From NCBI GenBank assembly GCA_036397835.1, contig DASWIG010000280.1:24363-88362 (forward strand): a stretch of DNA of 64,000 nt, in the 5' to 3' direction. Below the pieces are notes generated by a model. It had not been told where the DNA came from and did not search any database. It saw nothing but the letters and a program-made list of their open reading frames with translations. The translations under genes were made by a program, and so were the position numbers. Below are positions 10,981 through 20,131 of the stretch, piece by piece. Source of the DNA: DASWIG01 sp036397835 (GTDB taxonomy: Bacteria; Acidobacteriota; Thermoanaerobaculia; Multivoradales; J023). Each line of letters starts with the position of its first letter. The first letter of the stretch is position 1.

Positions 10981-11835
10981 TCAATCCTTGTACTCGTAGA
11001 AGCCGCGCCCGCTCTTGCGGCCCAGGCGCCCCGCCTGCACCATCTGCTTGAGCAGCGGCGGCGGCGCGAAGCGCTTCTCGCGGTACTCCTCGAACATGAT
11101 GTTGGCGATGTAGTAGGTCGTGTCGAGCCCCACGAAGTCGAGCAGCGTGAACGGCCCCATCGGGTGGCCGCAGCCGAGCTTCATGCCCTGGTCGATGTCC
11201 TCGAGCGTGCCGACGCCCTCTTCGTAGGCGCGGATCGCGTCGAGCAGGTAGGGCACCAGCAGCCGGTTGACGATGAATCCCGAGTTGTCGCGGCATTGGA
11301 CGGGCTCCTTGCCGAGCGAGCGCACCAGCTCGGTCACCCGCTTGACCACCTCGTCGTCGGTCATCAGGGTGCGCACGACCTCGACGAGCTTCATCACCGG
11401 CACCGGGTTGAAGAAGTGGAGGCCCACGAAGCGGTCGGGCCGTGACGTCGCCGCCGCCATCTGGGTCACTGTCAGCGACGAGGTGTTGCTGGCGAATACG
11501 GCCGTCTTTTTGACCACCTCGTCGAGCGCCGCGAAGGTCTTGCGCTTCTCCTCGAGGTTCTCGACGATCGCCTCGATCACCAGGTCGCAGTCCTGGAGCG
11601 GGTCGAGGTCGACGTAGCCGGTGATCCGCGCGAGCACGGCGTCGCGCTCCTCGGCCGCCAGCTTGCCGCGGTCGACGGCCCTGCGGAGGGAGGCTTCGAT
11701 GCGCTCGCGGCCCTTCTCGAGCAGCTCCTCGCTGACTTCGCGCACCACGGTCGTGTAGCCGGCCCGCGCCGTCACTTCCGCGACGCCGGAGCCCATCAGT
11801 CCGCAGCCGAGCACGCCTATCTTCTTGAACTTCAT
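10981..11835 (-). CDS. hbd: 3-hydroxybutyryl-CoA / 3-hydroxyacyl-CoA dehydrogenase
   Basis: 284 residues. The NAD-binding motif is VLGCGLMGSGVAEV (about 6-20). The catalytic region is FVGLHFFNPVPVMKLVEVV, with the His of the His-Glu pair, and NSGFIVNRLLVPYLLDA lies in the C-terminal domain. It oxidises 3-hydroxyacyl-CoA in beta-oxidation or butanoate metabolism. The ATG at 11835 is preferred over an upstream TTG because GGAAGGAG is placed about 7 nt before it. The next gene upstream is nnr, 72 nt away. Confidence 0.93.
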   Translation of the reverse strand: MKFKKIGVLGCGLMGSGVAEVTARAGYTTVVREVSEELLEKGRERIEASLRRAVDRGKLAAEERDAVLARITGYVDLDPLQDCDLVIEAIVENLEEKRKTFAALDEVVKKTAVFASNTSSLTVTQMAAATSRPDRFVGLHFFNPVPVMKLVEVVRTLMTDDEVVKRVTELVRSLGKEPVQCRDNSGFIVNRLLVPYLLDAIRAYEEGVGTLEDIDQGMKLGCGHPMGPFTLLDFVGLDTTYYIANIMFEEYREKRFAPPPLLKQMVQAGRLGRKSGRGFYEYKD

Positions 11836-11907
11836 GTCGTCTCCTTCCAAGAGCGGCCGCCGGTCGCGGGACCGCCGGCCGGATGCTTCTTCGAGTCTTC
11901 CGGCGCC

Positions 11908-13446
11908 TCACGCCGCGCGCACCGCGGCGAACGCCCGCGGCAGCGCCGCAATCAGGTCCTCCGCGGCGAGCGCTTCGGGCGCCCCGTCGACGAGCGCCAG
12001 GTCGCCCGCCAGCCCGTGCAGGTAGACGCCGAGCTGCGCCGCCGCCAGCGGCTCGTAACCCTGGGCCAGGAGCGCCGCCACGAGGCCGGTCAGCACGTCG
12101 CCGCTGCCGCCCGAGGCCATGCCCGGATTGCCGGTCGGGTTGACGAAGACCTCGCCGTCCGCCGCGGCCACGAGCGACCGGTGGCCCTTGAGCACCACCA
12201 CCGCTCGCGCCTCGCGCGCCGCCCGCCGCGCCGCCGCGACGCGGTCGGCCTGGACCTCGGAGCAGGCGACGCCGAGCAGCCGCCCCATCTCGCCGGGATG
12301 GGGCGTCAGCACCGTCGGCGCCGGCCGCTGCGCGAGGTCGGCCAGGCGGCCGGCGAAGGCGTTGAGCCCGTCGGCGTCGAGGACGATCGGGATCGCCAGC
12401 TCGCGGACCAGCAGACGCACGGCGTCGAAGGTCGCCGCCGCGGTGCCGAGGCCGGGGCCGACGGCAGCCGCCTGGATGTCGCCGACGGCCGCGAGCACCG
12501 CGTCGACGGCCGCTCCCGTCAGCGATTCGCCGGGCAGCGGCAACGTCATCGACTCGAGGGAGCCGCCGTCGACCGTGGCCAAGAGCGGCTCCGGCACCGC
12601 CGCCGTTACCAGCCCGGCGCCGCCGCGGACCGCGGCGCGTGCCGCCATGATCACCGCGCCCGCCTTGCCCGGCGAGCCGCCGACGACGAGCGCGTGGCCG
12701 TAGGTGCCCTTGTGGCTCGCCGCGGCCCGCGGCGCGAGACAGGCGGCGAGCTCGTCGCCGGTGAGGAGGTGCAGGTTCCCAGGCGCCTCCTCGACGAGCC
12801 ACGGCGGGATGCCGAGGTCCGTCACCACGACCTCGCCCACGGCGTCGGCCGCCGGCGCGAAGACGTGCGCCACCTTGACCGCCGCGAACGTCACCGTGAG
12901 CTCGGCGCGCCCGTGCGGCCCGAGGACCTCGGCGCGGCTGCCGTCGAGCCCGCTCGGCAGGTCGACCGCCAGGCACGGCGCCGGCGCCCGGCCAAGCCAT
13001 TCGGCGAGCTCGGCGAAGTGGCCCTCGAGGGGCCGCGTGAGCCCGGTGCCGAAGAGCGCGTCGACCAGCACCTCGGCGCTGGCGCAGGCCTCGCGCACCG
13101 CGCCCAGGTCGGCGTCGGGGCCGATCTCCTCGACGGCGATTCCGAGCTGCTCGAGGATGGCGAGCTGCGCGCCGGCGTCGCCGCCGGGGCGCGAGCCGCG
13201 GACCACCAGGTAGACGCGGCAGCGGTAGCCGCGGGCGTCGAGGTGGCGCGCCAGCGCCAGGCCGTCGCCGCCGTTGTTGCCCGGGCCGCAGAAGATCGCC
13301 ACCGTCTCCGCCCGCGGGAAGCGCTCGGCGAGCGCGTCGGCGACGCCGATCGCGGCGTTCTCCATCAGCACCATGCTCGGCACGCCGATCTCCTCGATCG
13401 CCCGGCGGTCGACCTCGCGCATCTCTTCGGCGGTCAGGATCCTCAT
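11908..13446 (-). CDS. nnr: Bifunctional NAD(P)H-hydrate epimerase / ADP-dependent dehydratase
   Basis: 512 residues; repairs hydrated NAD(P)H. The N-terminal YjeF_N epimerase (about 1-215) shows GPGNNGGDGLALARHL and VDALFGTGLTRPL. The C-terminal ribokinase-like dehydratase (about 230-505) shows TPHPGEMGRLLG and GNPGMASGGSGDVLTGLV. The ATG at 13446 is the conserved start (MRILTAEEMREVD); a TTG 7 codons upstream is possible. Same strand as the transferase gene behind it. Confidence 0.94.
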   Translation of the reverse strand: MRILTAEEMREVDRRAIEEIGVPSMVLMENAAIGVADALAERFPRAETVAIFCGPGNNGGDGLALARHLDARGYRCRVYLVVRGSRPGGDAGAQLAILEQLGIAVEEIGPDADLGAVREACASAEVLVDALFGTGLTRPLEGHFAELAEWLGRAPAPCLAVDLPSGLDGSRAEVLGPHGRAELTVTFAAVKVAHVFAPAADAVGEVVVTDLGIPPWLVEEAPGNLHLLTGDELAACLAPRAAASHKGTYGHALVVGGSPGKAGAVIMAARAAVRGGAGLVTAAVPEPLLATVDGGSLESMTLPLPGESLTGAAVDAVLAAVGDIQAAAVGPGLGTAAATFDAVRLLVRELAIPIVLDADGLNAFAGRLADLAQRPAPTVLTPHPGEMGRLLGVACSEVQADRVAAARRAAREARAVVVLKGHRSLVAAADGEVFVNPTGNPGMASGGSGDVLTGLVAALLAQGYEPLAAAQLGVYLHGLAGDLALVDGAPEALAAEDLIAALPRAFAAVRAA

Positions 13447-13482
13447 TCGCGTTTCCCGCTTGAGCAAGCCGACGCTAGCAGA

Positions 13483-14166
13483 TCAGACGGCGCAGCGGTG
13501 CAGGCGGCCCCAGGATTCGAGCAGGGCGCGGGTGCGCGGGCAGGCGTCGCTCGCCGCCGCGTCCCGCCTCGCCAGGCGGCCGGCGAGCGACGCGAGGTCG
13601 GCGGGGCGGTCGACGTCGTGGCCCGGCGGCAGCAGCTCGGTCTCGAGGCCGAGCGCGGCGGCCCGCGCCAGGGTGTCGGCGAGCACCGTCGACGTGCTCC
13701 AGGCGATGCCGTCGAAGAGCTCGCGGCGCACGGCGGCGCGGCGCAGGCCGATCAGGAAGTAGCCGCCGTCGGGCACCGGCCCGAGGACGAGGTCGGCGCC
13801 CGCCGCCAGGCGGGCGAAGGCGTCGTCGACGGTGGCGCTCGTCAGCTCCGGGTGGTCGCTGCCCACCGCCGCCACCGCCTCGTGGCGTCGCGCCGCGCCG
13901 GCGAGGGCGTGGTAAAGCCGCGCGCCGAGGTCCTCGCCGACCTGGCGCCGCGGCGGCGGCGGCGGCGCGGGCAGGGCCTGGCCGTGGTCGAGGGCCCAGG
14001 CGATCTCGAGGTGGTAGTCCCCCGCCGCCAGACGCTCGCACAGGTCGTCGCGGAAGGCGGCGTGGAGCTGCGCCGCCTGCGCCGCCGTCAGCTCGCCGAC
14101 GAGGCGCGTCTTCACGCGTCCGGGGCGGGCGGGCTTGGTGAAGACGATCAGAGCGTTGCGGGTCAT
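13483..14166 (-). CDS. TIGR04282-type (rSAM/selenodomain-associated) glycosyltransferase
   Basis: 227 residues of the DUF2064 family. Motifs are IVFTKPARPGRVKTRL at the N-terminus, AVGSDHPELT, and LGPVPDGGYFLIGL. These are GT-A fold nucleotidyl/sugar transferases, acceptor unknown. The family is often linked to selenium-associated radical SAM genes; this organism does use selenocysteine (59375). The ATG overlaps the stop of the small membrane gene upstream (ATGA). Confidence 0.86.
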   Translation of the reverse strand: MTRNALIVFTKPARPGRVKTRLVGELTAAQAAQLHAAFRDDLCERLAAGDYHLEIAWALDHGQALPAPPPPPRRQVGEDLGARLYHALAGAARRHEAVAAVGSDHPELTSATVDDAFARLAAGADLVLGPVPDGGYFLIGLRRAAVRRELFDGIAWSTSTVLADTLARAAALGLETELLPPGHDVDRPADLASLAGRLARRDAAASDACPRTRALLESWGRLHRCAV

Positions 14167-14429
14167 CGATCCCGGGAAACGTCGGACCTGTCGGACCTGT
14201 CGGACCTGTCGGACCTGTCAGACTTTTCCCGAGCTCCGCGCCCCACCGCCAGCGCCAGGGCGACGCCGCAGGCGAAGGCCACCAGCGGCAGCGCCCACAC
14301 CGCCCCCCGCGGCGCCCAGGCGCCGAGCTCGCGCCGGGCGGCACGGCGCAGGGTCGCGAGGGCCGCCTCGGCGTCGCGGCGCCGGGCGCCCAGGCGCTCG
14401 AGGGCCGCCGTCTCACGGCTCGCCATCAT
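14163..14429 (-). CDS. Small single-TM protein with repeat-encoded Ser-Asp-Arg tail
   Basis: 88 residues. An N-terminal helix with Ala/Arg/Glu is followed by one TM (about 45-63, ALPLVAFACGVALALAVG). A hydrophilic tail of repeated Ser-Asp-Arg is encoded by the 9-bp GTCGGACCT array. Sits between a holin-like membrane protein and the transferase with coding overlaps on both sides. No family recognised; resembles DUF3618-type partners of PF07332 proteins in position only. Confidence 0.65.
   Translation of the reverse strand: MMASRETAALERLGARRRDAEAALATLRRAARRELGAWAPRGAVWALPLVAFACGVALALAVGRGAREKSDRSDRSDRSDRSDVSRDR
14181..14225. repeat. 9-bp tandem repeat GTCGGACCT (5 units)
   Basis: Four perfect and one degenerate (GTCAGACTT) unit, within the last codons of the small membrane protein gene. 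Same 7-mer core as the arrays at 2537, 24319 and 58247. Confidence 0.88.
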
Positions 14430-14856
14430 GGTCTCCTTCCGGAAGGGCGGCGTCGTCGCGCACCAGACGCTCCCGCCACCAGGCGAGGTGGTCGTCCAGG
14501 CGCGTGCGCGCCAGCACGGCCGGGTTCTCGAAGCGCCGCAGGAAGCCGAAATAGGCGACGCTGGCCAGCGCCAGGATCACCGCCAGCACCGCCGCCGCCA
14601 CCGCCAGCGTGGCTTGCCAGGGCACCAGCTCGGTGAAGTGCTCGACCAGTTGCACCGCGGCGGCCACCATCAGCGCCACCAGCGCCAGGAAGAAGCAGGC
14701 CGCGGCGAAGATGAGGGCCGCCGCCGTCGCCGCCCGCCGCAACGAGCGCTGGAGCCACTGCTGGCGCAGCACCTCCCACTCCGCGCGCAGGACGGCGAAA
14801 ACAGCCTCGCCCACGGCCTGGAAGACATCGACCCAGTCGTCACGGCGTTTCCCCAT
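14413..14856 (-). CDS. Phage-holin-superfamily III (PF07332-like) membrane protein
   Basis: 147 residues. An amphipathic N-terminus (residues 1-42) precedes two TMs (about 47-70 and 85-108) and an acidic/basic cytosolic tail. The length and layout match the PF07332 family, found with short one-TM partners in many bacteria with no proven function. Overlaps the downstream small gene by 17 nt. Confidence 0.75.
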   Translation of the reverse strand: MGKRRDDWVDVFQAVGEAVFAVLRAEWEVLRQQWLQRSLRRAATAAALIFAAACFFLALVALMVAAAVQLVEHFTELVPWQATLAVAAAVLAVILALASVAYFGFLRRFENPAVLARTRLDDHLAWWRERLVRDDAALPEGDHDGEP

Positions 14857-14881
14857 GTGCTCCGCCAGCTCCTTGTCCCGC

Positions 14882-16642
14882 CTACCCGCCGATGCTCACG
14901 CCGCGGGTCACGAAGCCGGTCACCGCGCCGATCTCGTCGTGGACGCCCACCGCCACCACCTGGCGGCCCTTGCGCATCTGCAGCGTCACGTCGTACTTGT
15001 AGAACTGGTCCTGGGCGCCGGCGAACTCGGCCGACGGGATGTCGATCGGCACCGGCACGTCCTGCACCGGCGAGACCCCGCCCTCGTCGTCGAGCGCGGC
15101 GATGTAAAGGCGCACGCGTCCGCGGTGGAACTCCTCCTGGGGCAGGAAGCTCAGGCGCCCGATCGGGATGCGCACCGAGATCGGCACCAGGAAGCGGCGG
15201 CCCCGGTCCTCCGGCGTCTCCTTGCCGAACTCGAGCTCGACGTCGAGTGGGTTGCTCTGGTAGCCGAAGTGGAGCGCGGCGAGCGTGCTGTCGGCCATGC
15301 GCGTCGACATCGGCTTGTCGCGGTAGCCCTCGCGGTGGCGCACCTTGTACTTCTTGCCGTCGTCGCCCTTCACCTTGACTTGCACGTTGTGGTAGCGGCC
15401 CGACTCGTTGCTGCCGGAGCTGAAGCCCAGCGAGTAGTAGCTCTCGAAGTCGTCGGCCACCTGGTTGAGACCGTTGGTGAAGTCGTTGGTGTTCATGATC
15501 ACCGTGCCGCCGGTCTCCTGCGCCATGTAGACGAGGGAGTTCTGCAGGTTCGAGAAATGGACCTGGTCGATGAAGGCGCCGCCCTGGGGGGTGGCGTTGG
15601 AGGCGTCCATGTAGGAGTAGGTCCGCAGCCCCGCGGCGTCCAGGGTGTAGAAGGTCACGCGGTTGGCGTTGGCCTTGGCGGTCAGCCGCTGGTAGTCGCG
15701 CGTCATGTCGTAGCGGTGGATCTCCATCAGCACGCTGCCCTGGCCGGAGTCGCGGAAGCGCTCCTCGAGGGCGTAGAAGATGTCCTCGCCGGGGCGCATC
15801 GACAGGCCGTCGCTGACGTAGAGGATCGCCTTGCGGCCCGGCAGCCCGGCCAGCGTCTCCACCATGTCGTCGATCGCCCGCAGGGTGAAGCTCATGTCGT
15901 TGTAGATCGATTCGGCGTAGGTCGTGGCCCGGCCGCGGACGTGGTAGAACTGCTCGGCCTCGTAGATGGCGTCGAGGATGTCGCGGCGGTCGGAGTCGAA
16001 GTGCACGGCGTTGGCCGTGTGGGTCTCGAGCTCGTAGAGCGCCGAGGCGATGAGCTCGGGATCGCTGGTGAAGGGATGGCGCACGTGCATCGAGCGTTCG
16101 TAGGTCACCAGCATCACCCGGTCCTCGTCGCCCACCCGCTCGCGCAGGAAGGTGCGGATGAAGCGGAACGCCTTGTTGCGGGTGAAGGGGTGCAGGTTCA
16201 GGTTGTCGACGTAGACGATGAGGTGGAGCTGCTGCTCCTCCGGCACCGGCGGCTCGTCGTCCACTGGCCGCCCCGGCTCCTCGGGCGGCGGCAGCATCTC
16301 GATCCCGTCGCCCCGCGCCGCCCCGTCCTCCACGGCGTAGAAGTTGGTGATCGTCACCGGCTTGCGGTCGACCTCGAGCACGAAGTCGTCCTTGGTGAGA
16401 CCGGTGATGCGGTTGCCCTTCTTGTCGGTCACGTAGACTTCGACGTTGACGATGTTGACGTCGACGGTATCGAAGAAGGGCTCGCTGCCTTCGTTGGCGA
16501 TCTCCTCCGAGGACGTCTCCGGCGGCGCCTCGGCCGGGGGCGTCTCCGGCGCCGTCTCTTGGGCCACGACGTGGGCCGGCGGCGCGAGCGCCGCCAGGCT
16601 CCCCAGGAGGAAGACGGTCGGGATGAGGCGTCTGAGCTGCAT
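14882..16642 (-). CDS. Acidobacterial VWFA-related exported protein (TIGR03436-type)
   Basis: 586 residues. Signal peptide about 1-27, then a Pro/Glu-rich linker. A beta-sandwich segment (about 50-105, VYVTDKKGNRITGLTKDDF) precedes a VWA-like domain (LHLIVYVDNLNLHPFTRNKA, then KAILYVSDGLSMRPGED). A C-terminal region of about 190 residues is of unknown fold. The family is abundant in Acidobacteriota and exported; function unknown. Good Shine-Dalgarno (AAGGAG) before the ATG. The downstream gene is the holin-like protein. Confidence 0.9.
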   Translation of the reverse strand: MQLRRLIPTVFLLGSLAALAPPAHVVAQETAPETPPAEAPPETSSEEIANEGSEPFFDTVDVNIVNVEVYVTDKKGNRITGLTKDDFVLEVDRKPVTITNFYAVEDGAARGDGIEMLPPPEEPGRPVDDEPPVPEEQQLHLIVYVDNLNLHPFTRNKAFRFIRTFLRERVGDEDRVMLVTYERSMHVRHPFTSDPELIASALYELETHTANAVHFDSDRRDILDAIYEAEQFYHVRGRATTYAESIYNDMSFTLRAIDDMVETLAGLPGRKAILYVSDGLSMRPGEDIFYALEERFRDSGQGSVLMEIHRYDMTRDYQRLTAKANANRVTFYTLDAAGLRTYSYMDASNATPQGGAFIDQVHFSNLQNSLVYMAQETGGTVIMNTNDFTNGLNQVADDFESYYSLGFSSGSNESGRYHNVQVKVKGDDGKKYKVRHREGYRDKPMSTRMADSTLAALHFGYQSNPLDVELEFGKETPEDRGRRFLVPISVRIPIGRLSFLPQEEFHRGRVRLYIAALDDEGGVSPVQDVPVPIDIPSAEFAGAQDQFYKYDVTLQMRKGRQVVAVGVHDEIGAVTGFVTRGVSIGG

Positions 16643-16677
16643 GGGTCGTCTCCTTGGTCGCCGACGCGATCGGATCG

Positions 16678-16683
16678 ATTATA
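16678..16683 (-). promoter_or_regulatory. -10 element TATAAT for the VWFA gene
   Basis: Perfect TATAAT on the minus strand, 35 nt upstream of the ATG, overlapping the TAA stop of the upstream reductase gene. The -35 position is GC-rich without consensus. Suggests that the VWFA gene has its own promoter inside the run. Confidence 0.5.
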
Positions 16684-17689
16684 CTGCAACCGCGGCGGCG
16701 CGGCGGCTGAGCACGTGGCGGACGATGCGCGGGCCGTGGTCGCGCGAGTTCTCGATGAAGATCTTGCCGGTATCGCGCCCGGCCTGCGGCGTGCCGGCGA
16801 CGTAGAGGCTGGGCACGTTGGTCTCGCAGGTCTCGGGGTCGAACGCCGGCACCAGCGTCTCCTCGTCGACCGCGATGCCGCAGCGCCGCTCGAAGCCCAC
16901 GTCGGGCAGGTAGCCGATCAGCACGTAGACGGCGTCGGCGTGGATCGTCCGCCGCTCGCCGCCGCGTTCCGCCTCCACCTCGCCGTCGCCGCGGAACTGC
17001 CTCACGGCGGTCTCGAAGCAGGCGGCGATCGAGCCCTCGGCCACCCGGTGCTCGAAGTCGGGCTTGACCCAGTACTTGACGGTGGGTTTCACCGCGGGGC
17101 CGCGGTGGACGAGGGTCACGCGCACGCCGTTGCGCCACAGGTCGAGCGCCGCCTCGACGCCCGAGTTGCCGCCGCCCACCACCACCACGTGCTGGCCGAA
17201 GTGGTAGTAGGGCTCGCGGTAGCGGCGGTGGACCCAGGGCAGGTCCTCGCCGGGCACGCCGAGGGTCCGGGGGTGGTTGAAGTAGCCCATGGCCAGCGCC
17301 ACCGAGCGCGCCCGGCGCCGGCGCTCGCGGCCATCGCGCGCCCGGGTGCGGACCACGAAGTGCCCGCCCTCCCCGTCCGTGCGCCGGACCTCGAGGACCT
17401 CCTCGTAGAGGGCGAGCGGCAGCTCGTAGCGACGCGCCACGCCCTGGTAGTAGGCCAGGGCCTGGCGGCGGTTGGGCTTGTCGTCGGGGATGCCGAAGGG
17501 GACGTCGGCGATCTCGAGCTTGTCGCGGGTGGTGAAGAAGATCATCCCGGTGGGGAAGTCCACGATCGCGGCGCACAGCGGTCCGCGGTCCACCAGGAGC
17601 GTCGCGAGGCCGGCCTTCCTGGCCTCGGCCCCGATCGCGATGCCGGTGGGTCCGGCGCCCACCACCAGGAGGTCGAGCGGGTCGTCCAT
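16679..17689 (-). CDS. ypdA: YpdA-family (putative bacillithiol disulfide reductase) flavoprotein
   Basis: 336 residues. FAD motif VVGAGPTGIAIGAEA (about 9-23), second dinucleotide motif VVVGGGNSGVEAALDL (about 165-180), and C-terminal YVAGTPQAGRDTGKIFIE. Family members reduce bacillithiol disulfide with NADPH; there is no CxxC, as in YpdA. Convergent or same-strand with the VWFA gene downstream, divergent from lysA with a 75-nt spacer. Confidence 0.88.
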   Translation of the reverse strand: MDDPLDLLVVGAGPTGIAIGAEARKAGLATLLVDRGPLCAAIVDFPTGMIFFTTRDKLEIADVPFGIPDDKPNRRQALAYYQGVARRYELPLALYEEVLEVRRTDGEGGHFVVRTRARDGRERRRRARSVALAMGYFNHPRTLGVPGEDLPWVHRRYREPYYHFGQHVVVVGGGNSGVEAALDLWRNGVRVTLVHRGPAVKPTVKYWVKPDFEHRVAEGSIAACFETAVRQFRGDGEVEAERGGERRTIHADAVYVLIGYLPDVGFERRCGIAVDEETLVPAFDPETCETNVPSLYVAGTPQAGRDTGKIFIENSRDHGPRIVRHVLSRRAAAVAV

Positions 17690-17764
17690 CTCAGGAGCTT
17701 ATCCGATCGGCTAGGATAACGGCCGGTCGCGACCGGACACCGCCGGCCGCAGTCCAGCCGCGCG

Positions 17765-19039
17765 ATGAGCGTCCTCGACACCCCACCGACGCCGGCGGCC
17801 CCTGGGGCCGCCGAGCCGAAAACCCGCTTCCTCCCCGACGACGAGCTGCGCGCGCTCGCCGCCGAGCACGGCACGCCCTTCTACGTCTATTCCGCGGGCG
17901 TGGTGCGCCGCCGGTTTCGCGACCTCGGCGGCTTCGACGTGGTGCGCTACGCTCAGAAGGCCAACCCCAACCTGAGCCTGCTGCGGTTCATCCGCGGCCT
18001 CGGCGCCGCCGTCGACGCGGTCTCCGGCGGCGAGGTCCACCGCGCCCTGGCCGCCGGCTTCCGCGACGACGAGATCCACTTCACCGCCGACGTCTTCGAC
18101 CGCCGGATCCTCGAGCTGCTCGAGAGCCACGACCTGCCGGTGAACCTGGGCTCGGCCGACATGATCGAGCAATTCGCCGCGGTCCGTCCGGGCGGCGCCG
18201 TGGCGCTGCGGATCAACCCCGGCTTCGGCCACGGCCACGACTGGAAGGTCAACACCGGCGGCGCGCACTCGAAGCACGGCATCTGGTACGAGGAGCTGCC
18301 GGCGGCCCTCGAGCGGACGGCGCGCGCCGGCCTGACGGTGACCGGCGTCCACGTCCACATCGGCTCCGGGTCCGACTTCCTGCACCTCTCCCAGGTGCGC
18401 CGCGCCCTCGCCGACGCGGCGCTCGCCGCGTCCGCGACGGTGGAGTCGATCTCCACCGGCGGCGGCCTGCCCATCCCCTACCATGCCGGCGAACCGCCGT
18501 TCGACGTCGCCACGTACACGCGCGACTGGCGGGAGACGAAGCGCGAGCTGGAGGAGGCGATCGGGCGTGAGCTGACGATCGAGGTCGAGCCCGGGCGTTA
18601 CCTGGTGGCCGAGGCCGGGCTGCTGGTGACCGAGGTGCGGGCGGTCAAGCAGAGCGGCGCAGTCCGTTACGTCCTGGTCGACGCCGGCTTCGACAACCTC
18701 GTGCGTCCGGCCATGTACGGGGCCTACCACCACATCTCGATCGTCGGCCGCGACGAGGAGCCGACGCGCCCGCGGGTGGTGGCGGGTCCGCTGTGCGAGT
18801 CGGCGGACATGTTCACCCAGGGCAAGGAGGGCCGGGTGGAGCCCCGCGAGCTGCCCGCCGCCGAGGTCGGCGACCTGCTCTGCGTCCACGACGCCGGGGC
18901 CTACGCGGCGTCGATGGCGTCGAACTACAACAGCCGTCTCTTGGCGCCCGAGCTGCTGGTCGAGGCCGGCGTCGCCCGGCTGGTGCGCCGGCGTCAGACG
19001 GTCGAGGAGCTGCTGGCGCCGGAGCTCGAATTGCTGTAG
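17765..19039 (+). CDS. lysA: Diaminopimelate decarboxylase
   Basis: 424 residues; last step of lysine synthesis. PLP-binding lysine in VRYAQKANPNLSLLRF (about 60), HVHIGSGSD, glycine-rich phosphate site STGGGLPIPYH, and catalytic GPLCESADMF followed by DAGAYAASMASNYN. Slightly longer N-terminus than the core enzyme. corA starts 10 nt downstream, so the two are probably co-transcribed. Confidence 0.95.
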   Translation: MSVLDTPPTPAAPGAAEPKTRFLPDDELRALAAEHGTPFYVYSAGVVRRRFRDLGGFDVVRYAQKANPNLSLLRFIRGLGAAVDAVSGGEVHRALAAGFRDDEIHFTADVFDRRILELLESHDLPVNLGSADMIEQFAAVRPGGAVALRINPGFGHGHDWKVNTGGAHSKHGIWYEELPAALERTARAGLTVTGVHVHIGSGSDFLHLSQVRRALADAALAASATVESISTGGGLPIPYHAGEPPFDVATYTRDWRETKRELEEAIGRELTIEVEPGRYLVAEAGLLVTEVRAVKQSGAVRYVLVDAGFDNLVRPAMYGAYHHISIVGRDEEPTRPRVVAGPLCESADMFTQGKEGRVEPRELPAAEVGDLLCVHDAGAYAASMASNYNSRLLAPELLVEAGVARLVRRRQTVEELLAPELELL

Positions 19040-19048
19040 AAAAAACGC

Positions 19049-20125
19049 ATGATCCCCTCCCACAAGCGACTCTCGGAGCCCGGCAGCGCGCCGGGCACCC
19101 TGCGTCCGCCGGCGCGGCGCCGGGTCGAGAAGGTCACCGTGACGGTCATGAGCTACGGTCCGGACCGCTTCGAGGAGACGCAGTGCGCCTCGATCACCGA
19201 GGCGCTGGCGGCGATCACGGACGAGGCTCCCGGCGTCACCTGGATCCACGTGGCGGGCACCCACGAGATCGAGGGTCTCCAGGCCCTCGGCGCGCGCTTC
19301 GGCCTCCATCCGCTGACGCTCGAGGACGTGGTCAACTCCGGGCAGCGGCCGAAGTTGGAGAACTACGACGACCACCTCTTCATCGTCATGCGGGTGATCC
19401 ACAGCGCGGCGGCGGTCGCCGGCGAGCAGGTCAGCATGTACCTGGGCCGCTCCTGGGTGCTGACCTTCGAGGAGATCCCGGAGGACGCCTTCGACCTGGT
19501 GCGCGAGCGCCTCCGCCGCGGCAAGGGCCAGATCCGTTCGGCGGGCGCCGACTACCTCGCCTACTCCATCGTCGACGCCGCGGTGGACCATTTCTTTCCG
19601 GTGCTGGAGACGCTCGGCGAGCGCATCGAGGCGCTCGAGGAGGAGCTCGTGGAGGACCCCGACCGCCGGACCCTGGAGAAGATCCACCAGCTCAAACGCG
19701 AGCTCCTCCTCATCCGCCGCGCCGCCTGGCCGCAGCGCGAGGTGATCAGCTCTCTGGGGCGGCAGGAGTCCGACCTCGTACACCGCGAGACGCGCGTCTT
19801 CCTCCGCGACTGCTACGACCACACGATCCAGATCATGGACATCGTCGAAACCTACCGCGACCTGGCCAGCGGCATGATGGACCTGTATCTCTCGAGCGTC
19901 AGCCACCGCACCAACGAGGTCATGAAGGTGCTGACGGTGATCGCTTCGATCTTCATTCCGCTGACCTTCATCGCCGGCATCTACGGGATGAACTTCAACA
20001 CCAAGGCAAGCCCGCTGAACATGCCCGAGCTGAATTGGTATTGGGGCTATCCGGCGCTGTGGCTGGTCGTGATCGGGCTCGCCGCCGGGATGATCGTTTA
20101 CTTTCGACGCAAGAGATGGATCTGA
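19049..20125 (+). CDS. corA: CorA magnesium/cobalt transporter
   Basis: 358 residues. Cytosolic alpha/beta N-domain, long helical stalk (about 180-290), then two TMs (about 297-318 and 332-350) with the selectivity signature YGMNFN between them. The C-terminus is short and basic. Follows lysA closely and converges with the VWA operon with only 6 nt between stops. Confidence 0.95.
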   Translation: MIPSHKRLSEPGSAPGTLRPPARRRVEKVTVTVMSYGPDRFEETQCASITEALAAITDEAPGVTWIHVAGTHEIEGLQALGARFGLHPLTLEDVVNSGQRPKLENYDDHLFIVMRVIHSAAAVAGEQVSMYLGRSWVLTFEEIPEDAFDLVRERLRRGKGQIRSAGADYLAYSIVDAAVDHFFPVLETLGERIEALEEELVEDPDRRTLEKIHQLKRELLLIRRAAWPQREVISSLGRQESDLVHRETRVFLRDCYDHTIQIMDIVETYRDLASGMMDLYLSSVSHRTNEVMKVLTVIASIFIPLTFIAGIYGMNFNTKASPLNMPELNWYWGYPALWLVVIGLAAGMIVYFRRKRWI

Positions 20126-20131
20126 CGCAAC

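Noticed and set aside
14413..14856. Prophage lysis module
   Set aside because: The holin-like protein belongs to a chromosomal family; no endolysin or other phage genes are adjacent.
12016..15378. Plus-strand open frame of 1120 codons opposite nnr and the membrane genes
   Set aside because: Shadow frame; composition is that of codon-position complements and all minus-strand genes there are recognisable.
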